Assembly: GCA_021234535.1 (NCBI GenBank)
Contig: CM037842.1
Span: 26,101,106-26,165,105, forward strand
Length of the DNA stretch: 64,000 nucleotides
From: Stichopus chloronotus
Taxonomy: Eukaryota; Echinodermata; Holothuroidea; Aspidochirotida; Stichopodidae
Reading direction: 5' to 3'
Below the pieces are notes generated by a model. It worked only from the letters and a program-made list of their open reading frames with translations, did no database searches and was not told the DNA's origin. How positions within the stretch are numbered: position 1 is the first letter of the stretch; the number at the start of each line of letters is the position of its first letter. Position numbers and translations under genes: made by a program. This document shows, in pieces, positions 37,446 to 50,298 of this stretch.

Positions 37446-40400
37446 ACATTCAAGTTTTAAGCAAGTGCAAGGTTACTGTATATTCTGAAATTTATGAAAG
37501 GGCACTACGTGGTGTGAGAACCAGCCACTAGCCTAGTAAAATGGATGCATAACTCTCCTCTAGACAACCAAAAAAAAGTAGGGAATGTAACAAGCTGTTC
37601 AAATAAGTGTGGTATTTAGGTAATTTACATTTATGGAGATAACTGTAATATTTTATAAGAGGAAACTGGGAAATTGTTTATTAATAAAAAGTTATTAATC
37701 TTGTAAAATGCATAACAAATATTATATACATCAACCTAAAAGAGTGCTTACAAGGTTTGAGGTTGCTAAAGATGATTATATTTTTGTAAACTTGTAACTA
37801 TATTATCAAGAAGTCGTTTTTCAAAGTCATGAAAATGCAAAGCTTTATTGCATTTTTGTCAAACGTCTGTGTTCATGGCTGGACACAGAAGTGTCAGACT
37901 GGGAACAGGACAACTTAGAATAGTTATTCAAGACTTACGCAGCAGCTTTGTAAATGAAAATATTGGTGTGCTACTGCTGACCTCACAGTCACCAAAGATA
38001 CTTTTCCCTAATAAAAGATGTGACATTTGAAACACACATGGAATGGCGCCCACTGTGGGTTGGTGGGGAAATGCATGTAAGAAGTTTAAATTGTAAATAT
38101 GCTATTTTACATCCTTGTTTGTATGTCGTGTGACTTTGACATCATGTCTGAAATTTTAACAAAGTTATATATCTTAGTTTCCACTGTGAATTGAATAGAG
38201 ACTGGCCAGCCTAACAGTACTGATCCATAGCCTACACCAATGGTTGCACTGCTTCAAGTAGCAAATTTCCTAACCCAAAGGAGGAGGTGTTGGCAGTTTT
38301 CGAGTTGCATGCTCGCACACAGCACATCAAAGCACTGTAGTCTTGTAGGTAGATGACCTTATAGCTATTATCTACTGTACACAAGCATCACGGTGCCATT
38401 GATTTTCAGTTCTTTGTATGAATATTGTCATTACAACAAGGTTTAAATCAACAGCAAGGAATTTGCAAACCAATACATTTTTTCAGAATTTTTCACATAG
38501 TTTCCTTAATCGTGAATCTGTTTTAGTGACATGTTCACCGTTCACAGGTATTTAGTCGACTGCCATTAAATCTGAGCTTTAAGAGACAATTTAACACTGG
38601 GGATGGAGAAATTTCAGCAGTTGTCAGTTTCAAGGTGATAAGCTGTGCCATGCCGCAGATGCCATAATGCACATAAGGTATCATTACTATGAGTACCTGT
38701 TCCACTATATTGTTTTCCACAGGGGTGTACAACAACGGTGGAAAATGCTCTCCTCCACGGAAGTCACTCTCCAGTGCAACCCGTGATAAATTTTGATCAA
38801 GTAATTTTGCATGTTTCCCCTTGGTTAAAGGATGGGAAACAAACATAAGAACTCCAAAGCATATTTGCTGGAGTGAAATATAAAATTCCAAAAATGCATT
38901 CCAACTAGAAATTTTAATGTACAGGTAACATCCTATTTGAAACTGAAAAGTCCCAAGATTTGAAATTGTCTAAATGCTGCAAGACCAAATGAGATAAGGT
39001 CAAATTTGCTGCAAATTTACGAAATAATAGTTAAAATGAATGGATGGAATAGAAAATTTAGTAAAAATGTACAGAATTGTTATCTTATCTTGATTGCTCT
39101 CTTTCAAGACAAATGATGAAGACTAGTTTGGTAATTTCTGTTAATAATGAGGCTTATTTTAGACCCAAATTTACCCGGAGAACAAAACCAACAAATCTTA
39201 GTTACACTGATTCCGACATGTTAATTCCCCTTACAGTCTATTTTTTTTTTCTCCTGATTGAACATGCTTTTTGGGACTACCTCAATTTCTGTTGTTTGCA
39301 AAATGTAAAAGTATCCCTCCCCAAATTTGAGGTTCCTTCGAACATTCTTCTCAACAAATTTTCTAACTTGGAGGATTTCCTAATGCAATGTTTTTTCCAT
39401 TACTCCTTGGAATCGAAAATTGTTCTCAAAAATGTGCACCTGAAAAATGTCAAAACGGTCAAAACCATCTTTCATTAAATTCCATCAACGGAATCACCCA
39501 GCGCTTGCTTCTATTATGTTATATGTATCGTTATTCTTTGTCATTCTTTCATACCGTAAATTGTGGTCTGTACACACCAGAAACACTCCAGAATTGTTGA
39601 GTGGTTTGTGTACTGAACTTTACCCGGGCTTTACCTCGGAGTGTCGGATATCACGAGGACCAATTTTAAAAAATTTGAATCGCAGCACTTGATGAAATTA
39701 ACGTCACAGCTGTGGTACTCTCGATGCTCTTCTCCGGGCGTTGTTCACAATCTCAGAACGCAAAGGTATACTCTCTTCCCTCTCTTTAGAAATTCAACTC
39801 GGCATCTTGTATGCAGACTGGAAGACTTCCTTATTTTTGAGTCATATTTTTTTTGAAATAGTGATGTATTTTACAAGTGTTTTTGATTGTCTGGTGGACA
39901 CAGTTTGGTGTAAATGTATCACCCATCTCTTTTTGCCTTGCAGTAATTTAATTGCCACTCTCATTGTAAGGTTTGCTCTGTTTTGCTCCACCAAACATCA
40001 TCTCGTTCTCTCAGGCCGCTGTCTTCATGATGTGAATTTTCTGTCTACATTTCTTTTTTCTTTTTTTTCTTTGTTGTTGCATTATTACCAGTCTCTGACT
40101 GAAACGTCGCCACGGCGATCGGATATCTGCCAGTTATTGCCTGGCGTTCGTGTTAGATGGTTCGACCGGTTGGTTTAATATTTGTACCCATTGAAGCTGA
40201 AATTCTTTTTTTCCCATCACCCTCACGGTGAAATATGAAACATTAGGAGACGTTCCTGATTAATTTCCTGTTTTTGAACCTGTTTTTTATTAAAAATTTG
40301 GTGAAATTTTATCTGTCTTCGTTGTTTTCCCTCTCCTCGCTGCAATTTCAAATGTAGATCAGAAAAAAATTGCAGCCAAGCAAATAAGTCAGAACCCCAA

Positions 40401-41351
40401 AAAGAACAACACCTTGATCACTTCAGCCTGCTTCTAGTCTTTCCCACCCAATGACTGATCATCTTGTTTGGTCTTGCCTTCCAACATTCTTCTTTCTCTT
40501 CTCATATAATTTTGACCGTCGTGTTATCATGCTGTGGGAGTTCTTCGAGGTGCATGGCACTTTGGCAACCTCTTTGAGATTGTAGCAGCATTCGTAATTA
40601 TTTTGTCGTGATATCTTACGTAGATGAAAAGTCGAGTGCGGTAGACGATCGGGGTATCGTCCTTTGATCAATTTATAACAAAATGAAAGTTTGAATTGGG
40701 AACAATCAGACTTTTTGATGACACAAGATGATGAGGGATATTCCATATCACCAGAGGTGAGGTGAATATTTGCTTGATGTAGTCTTCTGTACTCCCTATA
40801 GCATCCGATCACATTCCATAGTTTTAATATCATCTTTGAACCATTTTCAGAAGGAAATGCTGAACATTTTCAATAACTTTTCTTCGTTTCTCATCCTCAC
40901 TCGACCTTTTTCAGAGTGATGTGAAGCATATTGCAGGTATTGTTTTTTTTTGTTTTTTTTGTTAAAAGCAATTTCAATGAAACAGTTCCACCACCACTAA
41001 CACCAAAAAAAAAGTTGTTTGTTCAAGTTAAACATTTGATCACAATTTTGTATCTGATTTTCCATATGCTTTTCTTTTTTTCTTTATTTCTTTCATATAT
41101 TCATTTATTTCTCTCTTTGTTTTTCCTTTTAGGTTTCTTTGTCTCTTTATTTCTTTGTACATGCTTTGCATTTTCTCCTTGTTCCTGTTAATTCAGTTTT
41201 GTTTTATTTTATTTTACTCTCTCTTTTTACATTTGCCTTTTCTTTGTTTTCATATTTTTTAAACCAACTAGCGTCATCTGTATACGGTCATGTCTTCAAT
41301 ATAGTTGTGGTGTAGCGCCATCTGTAAACCCATAGACGTTTCCCTCCGGAG
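37446..41351. other. No supported gene; pyrimidine-rich tract at its right end
   Basis: Contains the longest non-gene frames in this half (39741-40178 on +, 40459-40833 on -), with no domain motif or splice context. From about 41060 to 41245 the + strand is almost only T and C (TTTCTTT, TTTATTTC), a low-complexity polypyrimidine tract. Confidence 0.45.
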
Positions 41352-41355
41352 TTAA

Positions 41356-41703
41356 AGGGAAATAGGGCGTTTGTTTCACAGAAAACATCCATACTTTTAA
41401 AACCAATGTTTTTGGATTCAGAATGATAGATTATTTACAATAAGGAAGGACAGTAGTCTTTTTTTTCCAAGAAATAAGTTTATCACATGATAGAAACTCA
41501 GTTATTAGTTGCTCAACACCAATTTGTTCACCCAAACTTTTCAAAATTCAAATGATGCATCTTCCGTTACTCATCACATGCATAATGTTTTTAGGAGATA
41601 AAGCTTTGGCAGACGTTTATTGATGAGACTAAATGGTTTAATAATGACTAAAGCTATTTCTTTAGTACGTCATGTCGGTGTATTCTAAACGCCCTATTTC
41701 CCT
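41356..41703. mobile_element. TTAA-flanked MITE with 17 bp perfect TIRs (Kolobok-like), 348 bp
   Basis: Starts AGGGAAATAGGGCGTTT and ends with its exact reverse complement AAACGCCCTATTTCCCT. TTAA is duplicated at 41352-41355 and 41704-41707. TTAA targets are used by piggyBac and Kolobok families; AGGG termini favour Kolobok. No coding capacity. Confidence 0.85.
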
Positions 41704-41707
41704 TTAA

Positions 41708-44584
41708 TAGCCGAACTAGATGCTAGGAGTTCAATCAACTTTGCTTTTAGAAAATGTGAGATAATTCACCCATCAACAAAATGGTACATCCAGAGAATGG
41801 CAAAGGGGGCTGTATTATCCCCCTCCCTCACCCCATAGAATTTTCATTTTAAGATTAAAGGTTATCTTAGCTTGGTAATTTTACAGTGAATTATCCATGT
41901 TATTCCTTGCCTGAATTGCTTACAAAGTTTTTCAGTTGTTTGGCAATTTCACATCTTACAGCAAGGAGCTGAATCGGTGGACACTCCGTCAGAAATCGAC
42001 TCCGTGTACTGTCACATGTCGTGGCTCCCCACCCCTGAGCATGAAGTCTTAAGCCCCCCTCTCTCTATATGTTTGTGCTACATGCTTGTGCTACATGCTT
42101 GTATCATATTGGAATTCACCCCCCTCTTCACAAATATTTTTTTAAGGATTTGAAATAATGTTGCTGTAATTTTTTCAGTGTGTTTTGTATTTAAATCTTC
42201 TTTTTACCTTCTATTTTCATCAGTGACGATATTCATTCCATTATCAAGTTTCTTTGTTGTTCTCAGTCAATGTCATTACAACTTACTGGTATTATTTATA
42301 TGAATGTTACATGTCTTTGTACCTTCTTGTACAACGATTTTTTTGCATCCACCCCTCCGATTGTTGCTTATGTCATAAATTACACGACACGTTTTTGTTG
42401 TTGCTAATTGCCCGACAAATTGTTAGATATATATTTCATTCCCTTTATTACGTCAATAAATCATTTAGTGAAAGAAAAGTGTGCACAGGTTGTTTTGAAC
42501 TTCTTGAGAACATAGATTGTACCCACTGCCAATCTGTCAGCATGTATACCTTGTTTCTAATGGAAATTCATTGAACCACAAAATCTGTGTCAAAAACACT
42601 GCTTGGGCTTTGTCTAATCACCCGTGAAATTAAACACTGTGTTCTCTGCATGTTCAAGACTTTGCGTGCATTATAAATAATTCTTAATGCTTTCTTTTTG
42701 AAATGAATAATTCGTTTTGAGGAACTTAAATCGCATAGAGTAATGTGGATGATAGTGATGAGGTAGAAGCCCCTTGATACTGAAAAATGGTTATTTTTCC
42801 AAGTAGGTAGGCTCGATTCTGCGGTTACCTGTATTGTTAATAGTTCTTTGTCCATACTAGTAGGTATCTAGATTACTGTTTGTACCTTAAATCGCCATCT
42901 TAGAATTATCTCCAAATGTTCATATCGAGGAGGCAGCCTTGCTTCCTTTTTTTTAAATATTTATATCTTGTAATCATCGCTTTCTTTGTCTTTAATAAGA
43001 AATCCCTTTTTTGGGAAGCATGTATAAAAGAAGTGAATGCAAGCAATTACACAATGTACTTTTTCCTATCGCTGTCGTGTGCAAATGTGACGTAATGAAA
43101 AGAAAACCCATTTTGTGGGAAAACTAAACAGTGATGTTGGCTTCGTTCATTTGATCTATATATATATATTGAAGGTGTGGAGAAGTTTGTGATGAATAAG
43201 AATCTCTGAGCGATCATATCTCTAAGTCTATAGAATTAGCGACAGGTGCAGTGACGTACGCAAAATAAACTGATCAAACACCCCCCCCCCCCATTCTCCA
43301 TCCACCGATTACTCCTTCCCACACCCCTATTTTCCTCCCCCCCCCCTCCCCCGCTCAGTGAATACCGTACTCACTCTCTTCTGCTGCGTGGGCAGGATAT
43401 TGGAAGTGAGGAGGAAATATTGAACCTTCCCCCCATTGAATAAGGGAAAGTGTCTCACACATTTCGTAATGTCAGGTTGACTGAAATTGCTGTTTAAGTG
43501 TTATCAAAAATACTAACTACAGGTTTCGAAAAATGCTAAAATTTTCCGGTTTTACTGCCGACTGAATAAATGCCTTTGGATTATCCAAGGGGGGGGGGGA
43601 TGGAGGCAGGGTTCTCATCTAGTCTAATTATTTTACTTCTCCCCCCACCCTTCAGTTAGCCCCCCACAACGGAGGTGTATTACTCATGCATCAGCTTTGA
43701 CTGCATTCGTAATACCAACGGTTGGTACGCCTACGTCAAACGGCCGCACATACAAACACCTGCAGTCGTCATATTGAGGTTCGACCCCCCCCCCCAACAC
43801 ACACACACACACACACAACCGTGGGTGTTGTCTTTTACATATAAAACCATTCTGCATCATTATACATAAATTTACACATCACATTTCTCGTTTTGAGGAC
43901 GGCGATAGAGTAGTTGGAGGCGCCCTTCCAAAACAGTTGCCTACTTCAGCTATGGTATGCACAGTTTCTGCTAGACACCATGCAGGCGGGTAAAATATTT
44001 GAAACCCATCTTTAAGTGGGCATACACAAAACGTAAGTCGGATTTTGAAAAATGTGTAAAATGGCTATTGTAATATAAGAATCGTGTTTAAAAGATTCCG
44101 TTATCAACTTATAACAAACACTGTACCAATTATAAATTGTCTCGGTAACTGTGAATTGTGATCACTTTCCAAAAGGGGCCAGGTGCATACTTTCTGAAAT
44201 CGTTTTCGGGAGGAGAGAAAATAGGTAGACCTAGGTGGGCGAGGGGTGTGTTTTTCTTCTCAAAAGGGGCCAGATTGTATTACGTAACTACGGACAACTC
44301 CTAGCGACATTATTTCAAGTTTGAAATCTTAGTGGTGTTCAACTTCTTCAACTGGACGGTCTAACAATCATAGAAAAAAAAAGCTATATGTATTGAATAT
44401 TTCACAGACATGCTTCTAAGCCATCGAGCCGCTATCTCAAATACACCTCCACTAACATAATGATTAAAGTGGGTTGCATATTTACAAACAGTTTTATTTA
44501 TAGGCAAAGGTTGTACGTTCTTACCCAACATTACTTCTGTGAAAACGAAGACAGCGCAGTGTAGCAGCTACATTACCTCAGCTA
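41708..44584. other. No supported gene; C-rich simple sequence
   Basis: Poly-C runs at 43281-43292 and 43785-43795 and a (CA)n microsatellite at 43796-43818. On the minus strand 42661-42702 encodes FKKKALRIIYNARK, which resembles a phrase found in LINE reverse transcriptases. It is too short to call an element. Otherwise unrecognised. Confidence 0.45.
43796..43818. repeat. (CA)n microsatellite next to poly-C
   Basis: About eleven CA dinucleotides directly after a C run. Confidence 0.85.
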
Positions 44585-44654
44585 ACACAAAACGTTTTTA
44601 CGTTTTTCAAAACGTTAAATAACGTTTTGAAAACGTTTTAAAAACGTTTTGTGT
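44585..44654. repeat. 70 bp near-perfect palindrome built of ACGTTTT words
   Basis: The left arm begins ACACAAAACGTTTTTACG and the right arm ends AAAACGTTTTGTGT. The arms meet at AAAACGTTAAATAACGTTTT. A hairpin of about 32 bp per arm is possible. It is probably a minimal palindromic MITE or its footprint. Confidence 0.75.
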
Positions 44655-45480
44655 AAGGGGTTTGCAGTGTGCACAAACAAGGTGTACAGACAAGTTGACA
44701 GATTGCACGTTGATCAGAGCTTACTTGAGGTTCAGACGGTCTTAATGATAGAATATAAATCATTCTAGTACATATGAAAACAAATTGAAAACAGATATAA
44801 CCCCCCCCCCCCCAAGGATGAACACATTTGAAAATAAATTACATACTTTGTTTTTTTTTCTCTCTTTTAAGCCGATATGTCATGATATTTTACTTGTGTA
44901 TCACTCGCAACTGCAGTAATTCCAATTGTAAGACCGTTTAATTTTCGATCGAGGGGTTATAATAACATAATTTATTACAGATGAATTATCCAAGAGGTAA
45001 TATTACCATCGCGCCCTCCCTTTTGCAACCCGCTCGGTCTGTTGACTGTCGCAGTGCCCATGTTGTTGTTTTAATTCAGTTCATCCGTGGAGCGAGTTTT
45101 CCTCCCAGAGAGAGTTCACGGCCAGTCATCCATGTATTCACAGAAACGAGAAACAGAACTAACTCGGAAACTTACTACATCATGTTTCTCCCGAAATCAA
45201 GCCATCCGCCTCGTGACTGGCTAACTCAGCGATAATCACTGCAGTTACGGACGGTAATCAGTTGCCAATGGTTACAAGCCCGGCTTATGATGAGGTCGAC
45301 GGTTTCCGAATGTAGGCCTATCCATGCCATTGGTGTCATCCAACGCACCGGCGGTCGTGTTTTGCGTGGAAGGAAAGAGCCTGTCAGATCGACGCAAACA
45401 TATTATTTATTGAAGGATGAGGCTATAGCTCCGTGATGGAACCATCGCTGTCATTGTCTAAAACCTAAAAACTGCTTTTA
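44655..45480. other. No supported gene
   Basis: Includes a 13 C run at 44801-44813 and an 84-codon frame at 44981-45235 without recognisable motif. Confidence 0.45.
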
Positions 45481-45489
45481 TTTCATATT

Positions 45490-45705
45490 TGATGATATCA
45501 TCGAATAATTGGTGATATCATTAAATGTTAAGATGTCAGCAGTTCTTTTAAAGATATCTTCAATTTGATAAAGATACCTGCAATTCCTCCCCGATATTTG
45601 ATGATAGGCTATAAATAAATCGAATTCATGATTTCTGGAATTTATGCATGTCATGATATCTGTTTATAGACGAATCGTTTGAAGATATCAAAAATATAAT
45701 TATTA
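45490..45705. mobile_element. GATATC-rich palindromic repeat, probable MITE relic
   Basis: Repeated GATATCAT/ATGATATC and AAGATATC words in both orientations (TGATGATATCATCG, TTGGTGATATCATT, TCATGATATCTG, GAAGATATCAAA) suggest diverged inverted arms. Ends are not defined. Confidence 0.45.
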
Positions 45706-46611
45706 ATATCATTATATCCCATACCAGACATCATTAATATGACGTCACGTGTCATTCATTAAGCCTTATTTAAAAAATATCATTTATTTTTAGAGTTAAT
45801 GACATTTTAAAATATGACGTCACAAATGACCTTCATATTCTGTACAGTGTTCTCGTCAGATAGGCATATACAACACACTACACCTACTCCAAATTAATTG
45901 CCTTCATACTTATACCTTTATGTGGCTTATTGTGTACCTCGGGATAAGGCATTCTAGAGGGCTTCACTTGATTTTCACCTTTTTTTCAGAAGCACGATTT
46001 ACCGGGGACTTTTATTCCACGACTTAATGTGCTTACCGTCTTTTAGGTGCACTGGGAGAACCGTAACCGAATCTTGAAGCGGGTTTAGCCTATAAGCGGT
46101 TTCCCAAAGTTTCGAATCTTTCTTTTTTATCGAAACACGTTAAAAACTTATTGTTGACTTTTAACCAGCAGGATAATATACTGCCTTATTATGTCATAAA
46201 TAAATCTTCAAACATCACAATGTTGTTTTCGGGCCGTGGTTACTAAGGCGCAATTTGACTGTCCTCTTCTTGCAGGAAGCCTTAAAAGGGTAGATGGAAT
46301 ATGATATATTATGCTCGTAGGAGTTTAGCCATAATGCACGACACTTAAACGAATTTTGCTGCAGGAAATGGCGAGTAATTGTCGTGCTAATGATTTAAGT
46401 CTTCGAGAAAGAGCGTAGTGTAAGGCTAGGTACGAGTGTGGTTTGACAGTGGTTTTCAATAGACTATTTAAAAAACGCTCGAGACGCTTTGCTTTGCTTA
46501 AACTGGCCTCACGCCCTACGACTTATTTTATATCGAATGAAGCGCTACTATATATACGACACGACAATGGGAGAGGATTGATTATAAAAGTGCGCGTTGA
46601 AACAAAAGAAT

Positions 46612-46979
46612 AGGGAGCTTTAGATTTCACGACGCGTAGACCTGGGACGCGGCAGTTAACCGGACAGCTTATGTCGTAGCGCCAACTTGTCGTCCTGCTG
46701 AATATGTGCTTTAGATTTGTACAACGCACAAAAAGTTAGTCGTGTGTCCAGTCACATGATGATACACGTATACACGATTATTGTTTGTACAAGCACAGCG
46801 GTCAATTATGACGTCATATTTTACTCTAGGTTGTCGTCTGCAGCAGAACGTGAAAGATCGAAACACCCGGTGTAGAATATCAGGCAAAACGAGTGGGTGA
46901 AGTAGTGCCTTGCGCAGAACATTGAACGTGACGTCACTACGTCGTAGTGTTGTCCGCGTCGTGAAATCTAAAGCTGCTT
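46612..46979. mobile_element. 368 bp MITE with AAT target duplication (inside copy 1)
   Basis: Begins AGGGAGCTTTAGATTTCACG; the right end reads CGTGAAATCTAAAGCTGCTT. TIRs of about 25 bases have 2-3 mismatches near the tip. AAT flanks both sides (46609-46611, 46980-46982). Copies 2 and 3 of the array have the uninterrupted site (AAAAGAGTGTCAATTT, AAAAGAATGTCAATTT). Two TGACGTCA palindromes (46809, 46929) lie inside. Confidence 0.85.
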
Positions 46980-48112
46980 AATGTTAATTTTGGGCAGGCG
47001 CAATACCACAAATATTTTCACTCTGCAGGGGGGCTTTTAACTCATTCATGCTCTTACACAATACGTCGCTTTTGTCTTGAGATAACGATCCGACGCGCTT
47101 GGACTGATTTCTTTTTAACATGTTCAAAACTCTACGCTACGACACGATTACACGCGATTGCTGGCAATCGTGTTGTATAGTACAAGCCCTCACAAACTGC
47201 AATTCTCTCCGATTGTCTGTCGCATAACAGCGCGTCGTTCAATATGAAATGAAAGTCGTAGCGTGCGCCACTTCAATGGACTCGGGTTAACACAAACACT
47301 CTCGACGGAGCGTGCCAATAAGGAATGATACACGTAAACATCGCAGACAATATTGCAAAGCCTTGTTAGCTTCCACATTCATCACTAGCCTATATGCTGT
47401 AACAATAACAAATGGGGAATCGACATGGGCGACCGAAATTACTATGGCAACCCCTGTACCATTCTGTTTGTAGACCCGGGACGATGGATCTGTTGACGAC
47501 CGTTCTGAAAATCAACAGGAAGTCCCTATTCCATGAGAAACATGCAGGTCAGTGAATCGACATCTAGCGCGTTTCATAATGCACGGACCTAAATCTGCGT
47601 TTTCATCCATGCGGAGATGAAAAAAGGGGTGTTTGGTATCGTTAAGTTTGCCAACTGCGTACGGTGCGGGCTAGCAAGCGAGTTTTTGCAAACACCAAAC
47701 GTAGAATCCCAGAGTGCAAAATCGAGCCGTCACTATAATTTCCGCGCAATAGACTCTTTGTACGTGACGTCACAGGGATGCAGTGAAGCACCCACCTTAA
47801 GCCTTACTAGATTTCATATGTGCACGTCTGCACGTGCGGTGTCTCTGTCATTCAGTCTACCACGCCAAGTGTAGTAATAGCGGCTTTTTGATTCCAGAAC
47901 ATTAGACAAAGAACGCCGTGTGAACATGTGTTTTCATCGTCCGACATGCTACTCTACCGGCCTGAATAGAAAAGTCCCTGAGTTTTGTTTGAGTTTGTTT
48001 ACCTCAAGGAGGACGCCCTTAATTGTTGTTTTGTGACGTCAATGCAAGGGGGTCTATAACGTCCCGCACTGACGAAATCTAGAACTCTGCCAAATCAAAG
48101 CCCAAGGCTTGA

Positions 48113-49500
48113 AAGGCCTGTCCACACAGGATGCGTTACGTTCCGATCCGGATACGACACGTCACTTTTATCACTTTGCACGTAAATCAATGGAGCCGTC
48201 CACACAGGATGCGTTGCGTTCCGTCACGATCGATGCGGAAACAAAAAGTTGACGCATCCTTTCGGATGCGTCAAATTTTGGCAAAGTCCTTGTGCGTTCA
48301 GAAACAGAATTGCCGTACGGAAGCATGCGTCAACTTGATTTTTTTTTTCATGTTTTTCATTCATGAAATGCAAGTTAACGGGATAGAGATGCAAAATGGT
48401 ACTATGCATGAGCTTAAAATCACAATGCAACGTAAAATAAATAAAATAAGTAGAAAAGCTCATTTTTTGGCATTGTTTTTCACAACATTGGGAATGTATA
48501 CCTAGCCCCCTGATTCTTTGGGTACCCACTACCCTTGCGATATTATTGACTTCGGTAGTGGAAAAACAGTTGTAGTCATTGTTGGGACGGTAGGCAGGGG
48601 AAGTCTGGACACTAGACGTGGCTGCACATGGTCATTTCAAGGCACACGAGAAAATATAAGTATACAATGTAGTGTATATAATCAGTGGCATAGCTTCTGG
48701 AGCTTACGGGATCGAGCCCTTTCCTCAATCGTTGCGCTCCACGCGCCTCCACAAGCGATCTGGGCCAAAGAAAAACTTCACTCGATTGGGCCATTCAACT
48801 TGATAATGATAGACTCTGACCGTAGGATATTTCCATTCTAATCAATCCACTAATGCCGATTTGTTTTTGTTCCTACAAATACGCAAACTTTTTAACACAA
48901 ATTTTACTTCAAAAGGTACCGTAGCCAATGTGGCACCAAATTGCATGCAAGGACACCTAATGTTTCAAACGCCTTCAAAGGAGGAAGGGGACACCCCCTC
49001 CACTAGGACACCTCCCCCAGGCCGGCGATCACGCAACATACTGCATGCCCTTAAACTTCCATGAGAGGGTACGCCACTGACTGAAATCCATCGAGATAAA
49101 CCCACTTTGAATGATTTTGCACAAATTCGGATAGATTGTGACAAACTGAATATGTTTATGAATAAAATCAAATCAAATTTTACATTTTTTTTTTCACAAA
49201 ACTTGCACATCTTGTGTCGATGACTGCTGTAAAGCATGACCAATGGCAAGGGCGGCTATCTAGGATGTATTTAATTCTCAAATTGTCTTAGCATCCTACG
49301 ATTTAAATACACCTTTTTGTCAATCATCATTCATTGTCATTGGAAACTACACACTGCATCTCAAAGTGAGGCGTCGAAATTGACGTAGTGTGAACGCATC
49401 CTGTACAGACAGGCATGCGTCTTTGACGTATCCGGAAGGATGCGGAAAAAACGTGTCGTAACTGGAACGGAGCGCAACGCGTCCTGTGTGGACGGGCCTT
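48113..49500. mobile_element. 1.39 kb TIR element, AAGGCCTGTCCACACAGG family (inside copy 1)
   Basis: Starts AAGGCCTGTCCACACAGGAT; the right end ...ATCC-like GTCCTGTGTGGACGGGCCTT is its near-exact inverse. GATGCGT/ACGCATCC words recur just inside both ends as subterminal repeats. Copy 2 of the array lacks it and instead has about 45 bases between CCCAAGACTTG and TATAACATTCAGC, so insertion or later change removed them and no target duplication remains. No transposase frame. Confidence 0.8.
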
Positions 49501-49739
49501 TTTATAACATCTAGCTCACGAAAACCGTACAAACATAGCGATGCGCGTCTGAACACGTCACAGCTGAGTGCATCCGTCCAGGGAGCTGTAAGAGAAGGAG
49601 ATATAACAGACAGTTTAGTTATGCTAATCCTGTTAGATTTTCTCCGGCGTGATAACTTTCAATTCACAAAGGGATGAGAACAGCTTTTTTGCTTTTGTGT
49701 GATGTATCTTACTTCTGGGACATCCAAGTAATCTTCATT

Positions 49740-50070
49740 CACACCTGCTTATAATCTTTGCAAAGGGTTGTGTAGCAAAAGCTTTCATGTGAGGTTCATT
49801 GCCGACAATCAACTCAAAACCACTGTCTCAAAAATCGAAACGAATGGCTCTCTCTTTCGAATCAACACAGACTGGTATATAAGAATAAGACATAGACCTT
49901 TGCCGTATGCAAATGGCGAAAACAATCATAAGACTATATTTTACTGTTGCATTTTATCGATTTTCACTGATTTTCGCAATTTTTTAGAGGGTGTATCCAT
50001 GTTCAATAAGTTACACAACATCACATTTTTCTACTGCGATAGGCGTCGGATGGCATCGGAAGTTGAAAAC
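49740..50070 (+). promoter_or_regulatory. Promoter-like block: TATATAAG with octamer ATGCAAAT 31 bp downstream (copy 1)
   Basis: TATATAAG at 49876-49883 and a perfect octamer at 49907-49914. The same pair with the same 31-base offset occurs in copy 2 (53321, 53352), and the sequence between them differs at only one position. An octamer downstream of a TATA-like word is unusual order for a promoter, so function is speculative. Confidence 0.25.
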
Positions 50071-50298
50071 TGATTTTCAAGAATAACGACTGGCAATGCT
50101 ATAGCTGTAGACAAAATTTTTCGACAGGTAATTTACAACGGAGCAGACAACCTACATCTTTTACGTTAAGTTCCTAATACCTTTTAATCCCATTGAATCT
50201 ACAAGATTAGGTGAACAAAAGAGACGATTACGGCGGAAATTAGGCTACCTCAAAGCAAGGAGCTTCTGTTGTATCTCTTTCTCAATTGCACCACCCTG

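Larger units (their letters stand above)
45841..50298. repeat. Large tandem array, copy 1 (about 4.46 kb, carries two insertions)
   Basis: Opens GTGTTCTCGTCAGATAGGC and is collinear with copies 2 and 3. Shared markers include CTATATATAC at 46548, TGACGTCA at 47765 and 48034, and ATGCAAAT at 49907. Its extra length comes from a 368 bp MITE (46612-46979) and a 1.39 kb TIR element (48113-49500). It lacks about 0.3 kb near 47915 that is present in copies 2 and 3. No protein gene is supported: frames shared with copy 2 differ mostly at amino-acid-changing sites. Confidence 0.85.

Noticed and set aside
40459..40833. 124-codon minus-strand frame
   Set aside because: Long for the region, but it has no domain, no splice partner and no repeat relatives in the window.
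42661..42702. FKKKALRIIYNARK on the minus strand as a LINE reverse-transcriptase fragment
   Set aside because: Only 14 residues match the usual phrase; neighbouring residues do not continue the domain, so no element is called.
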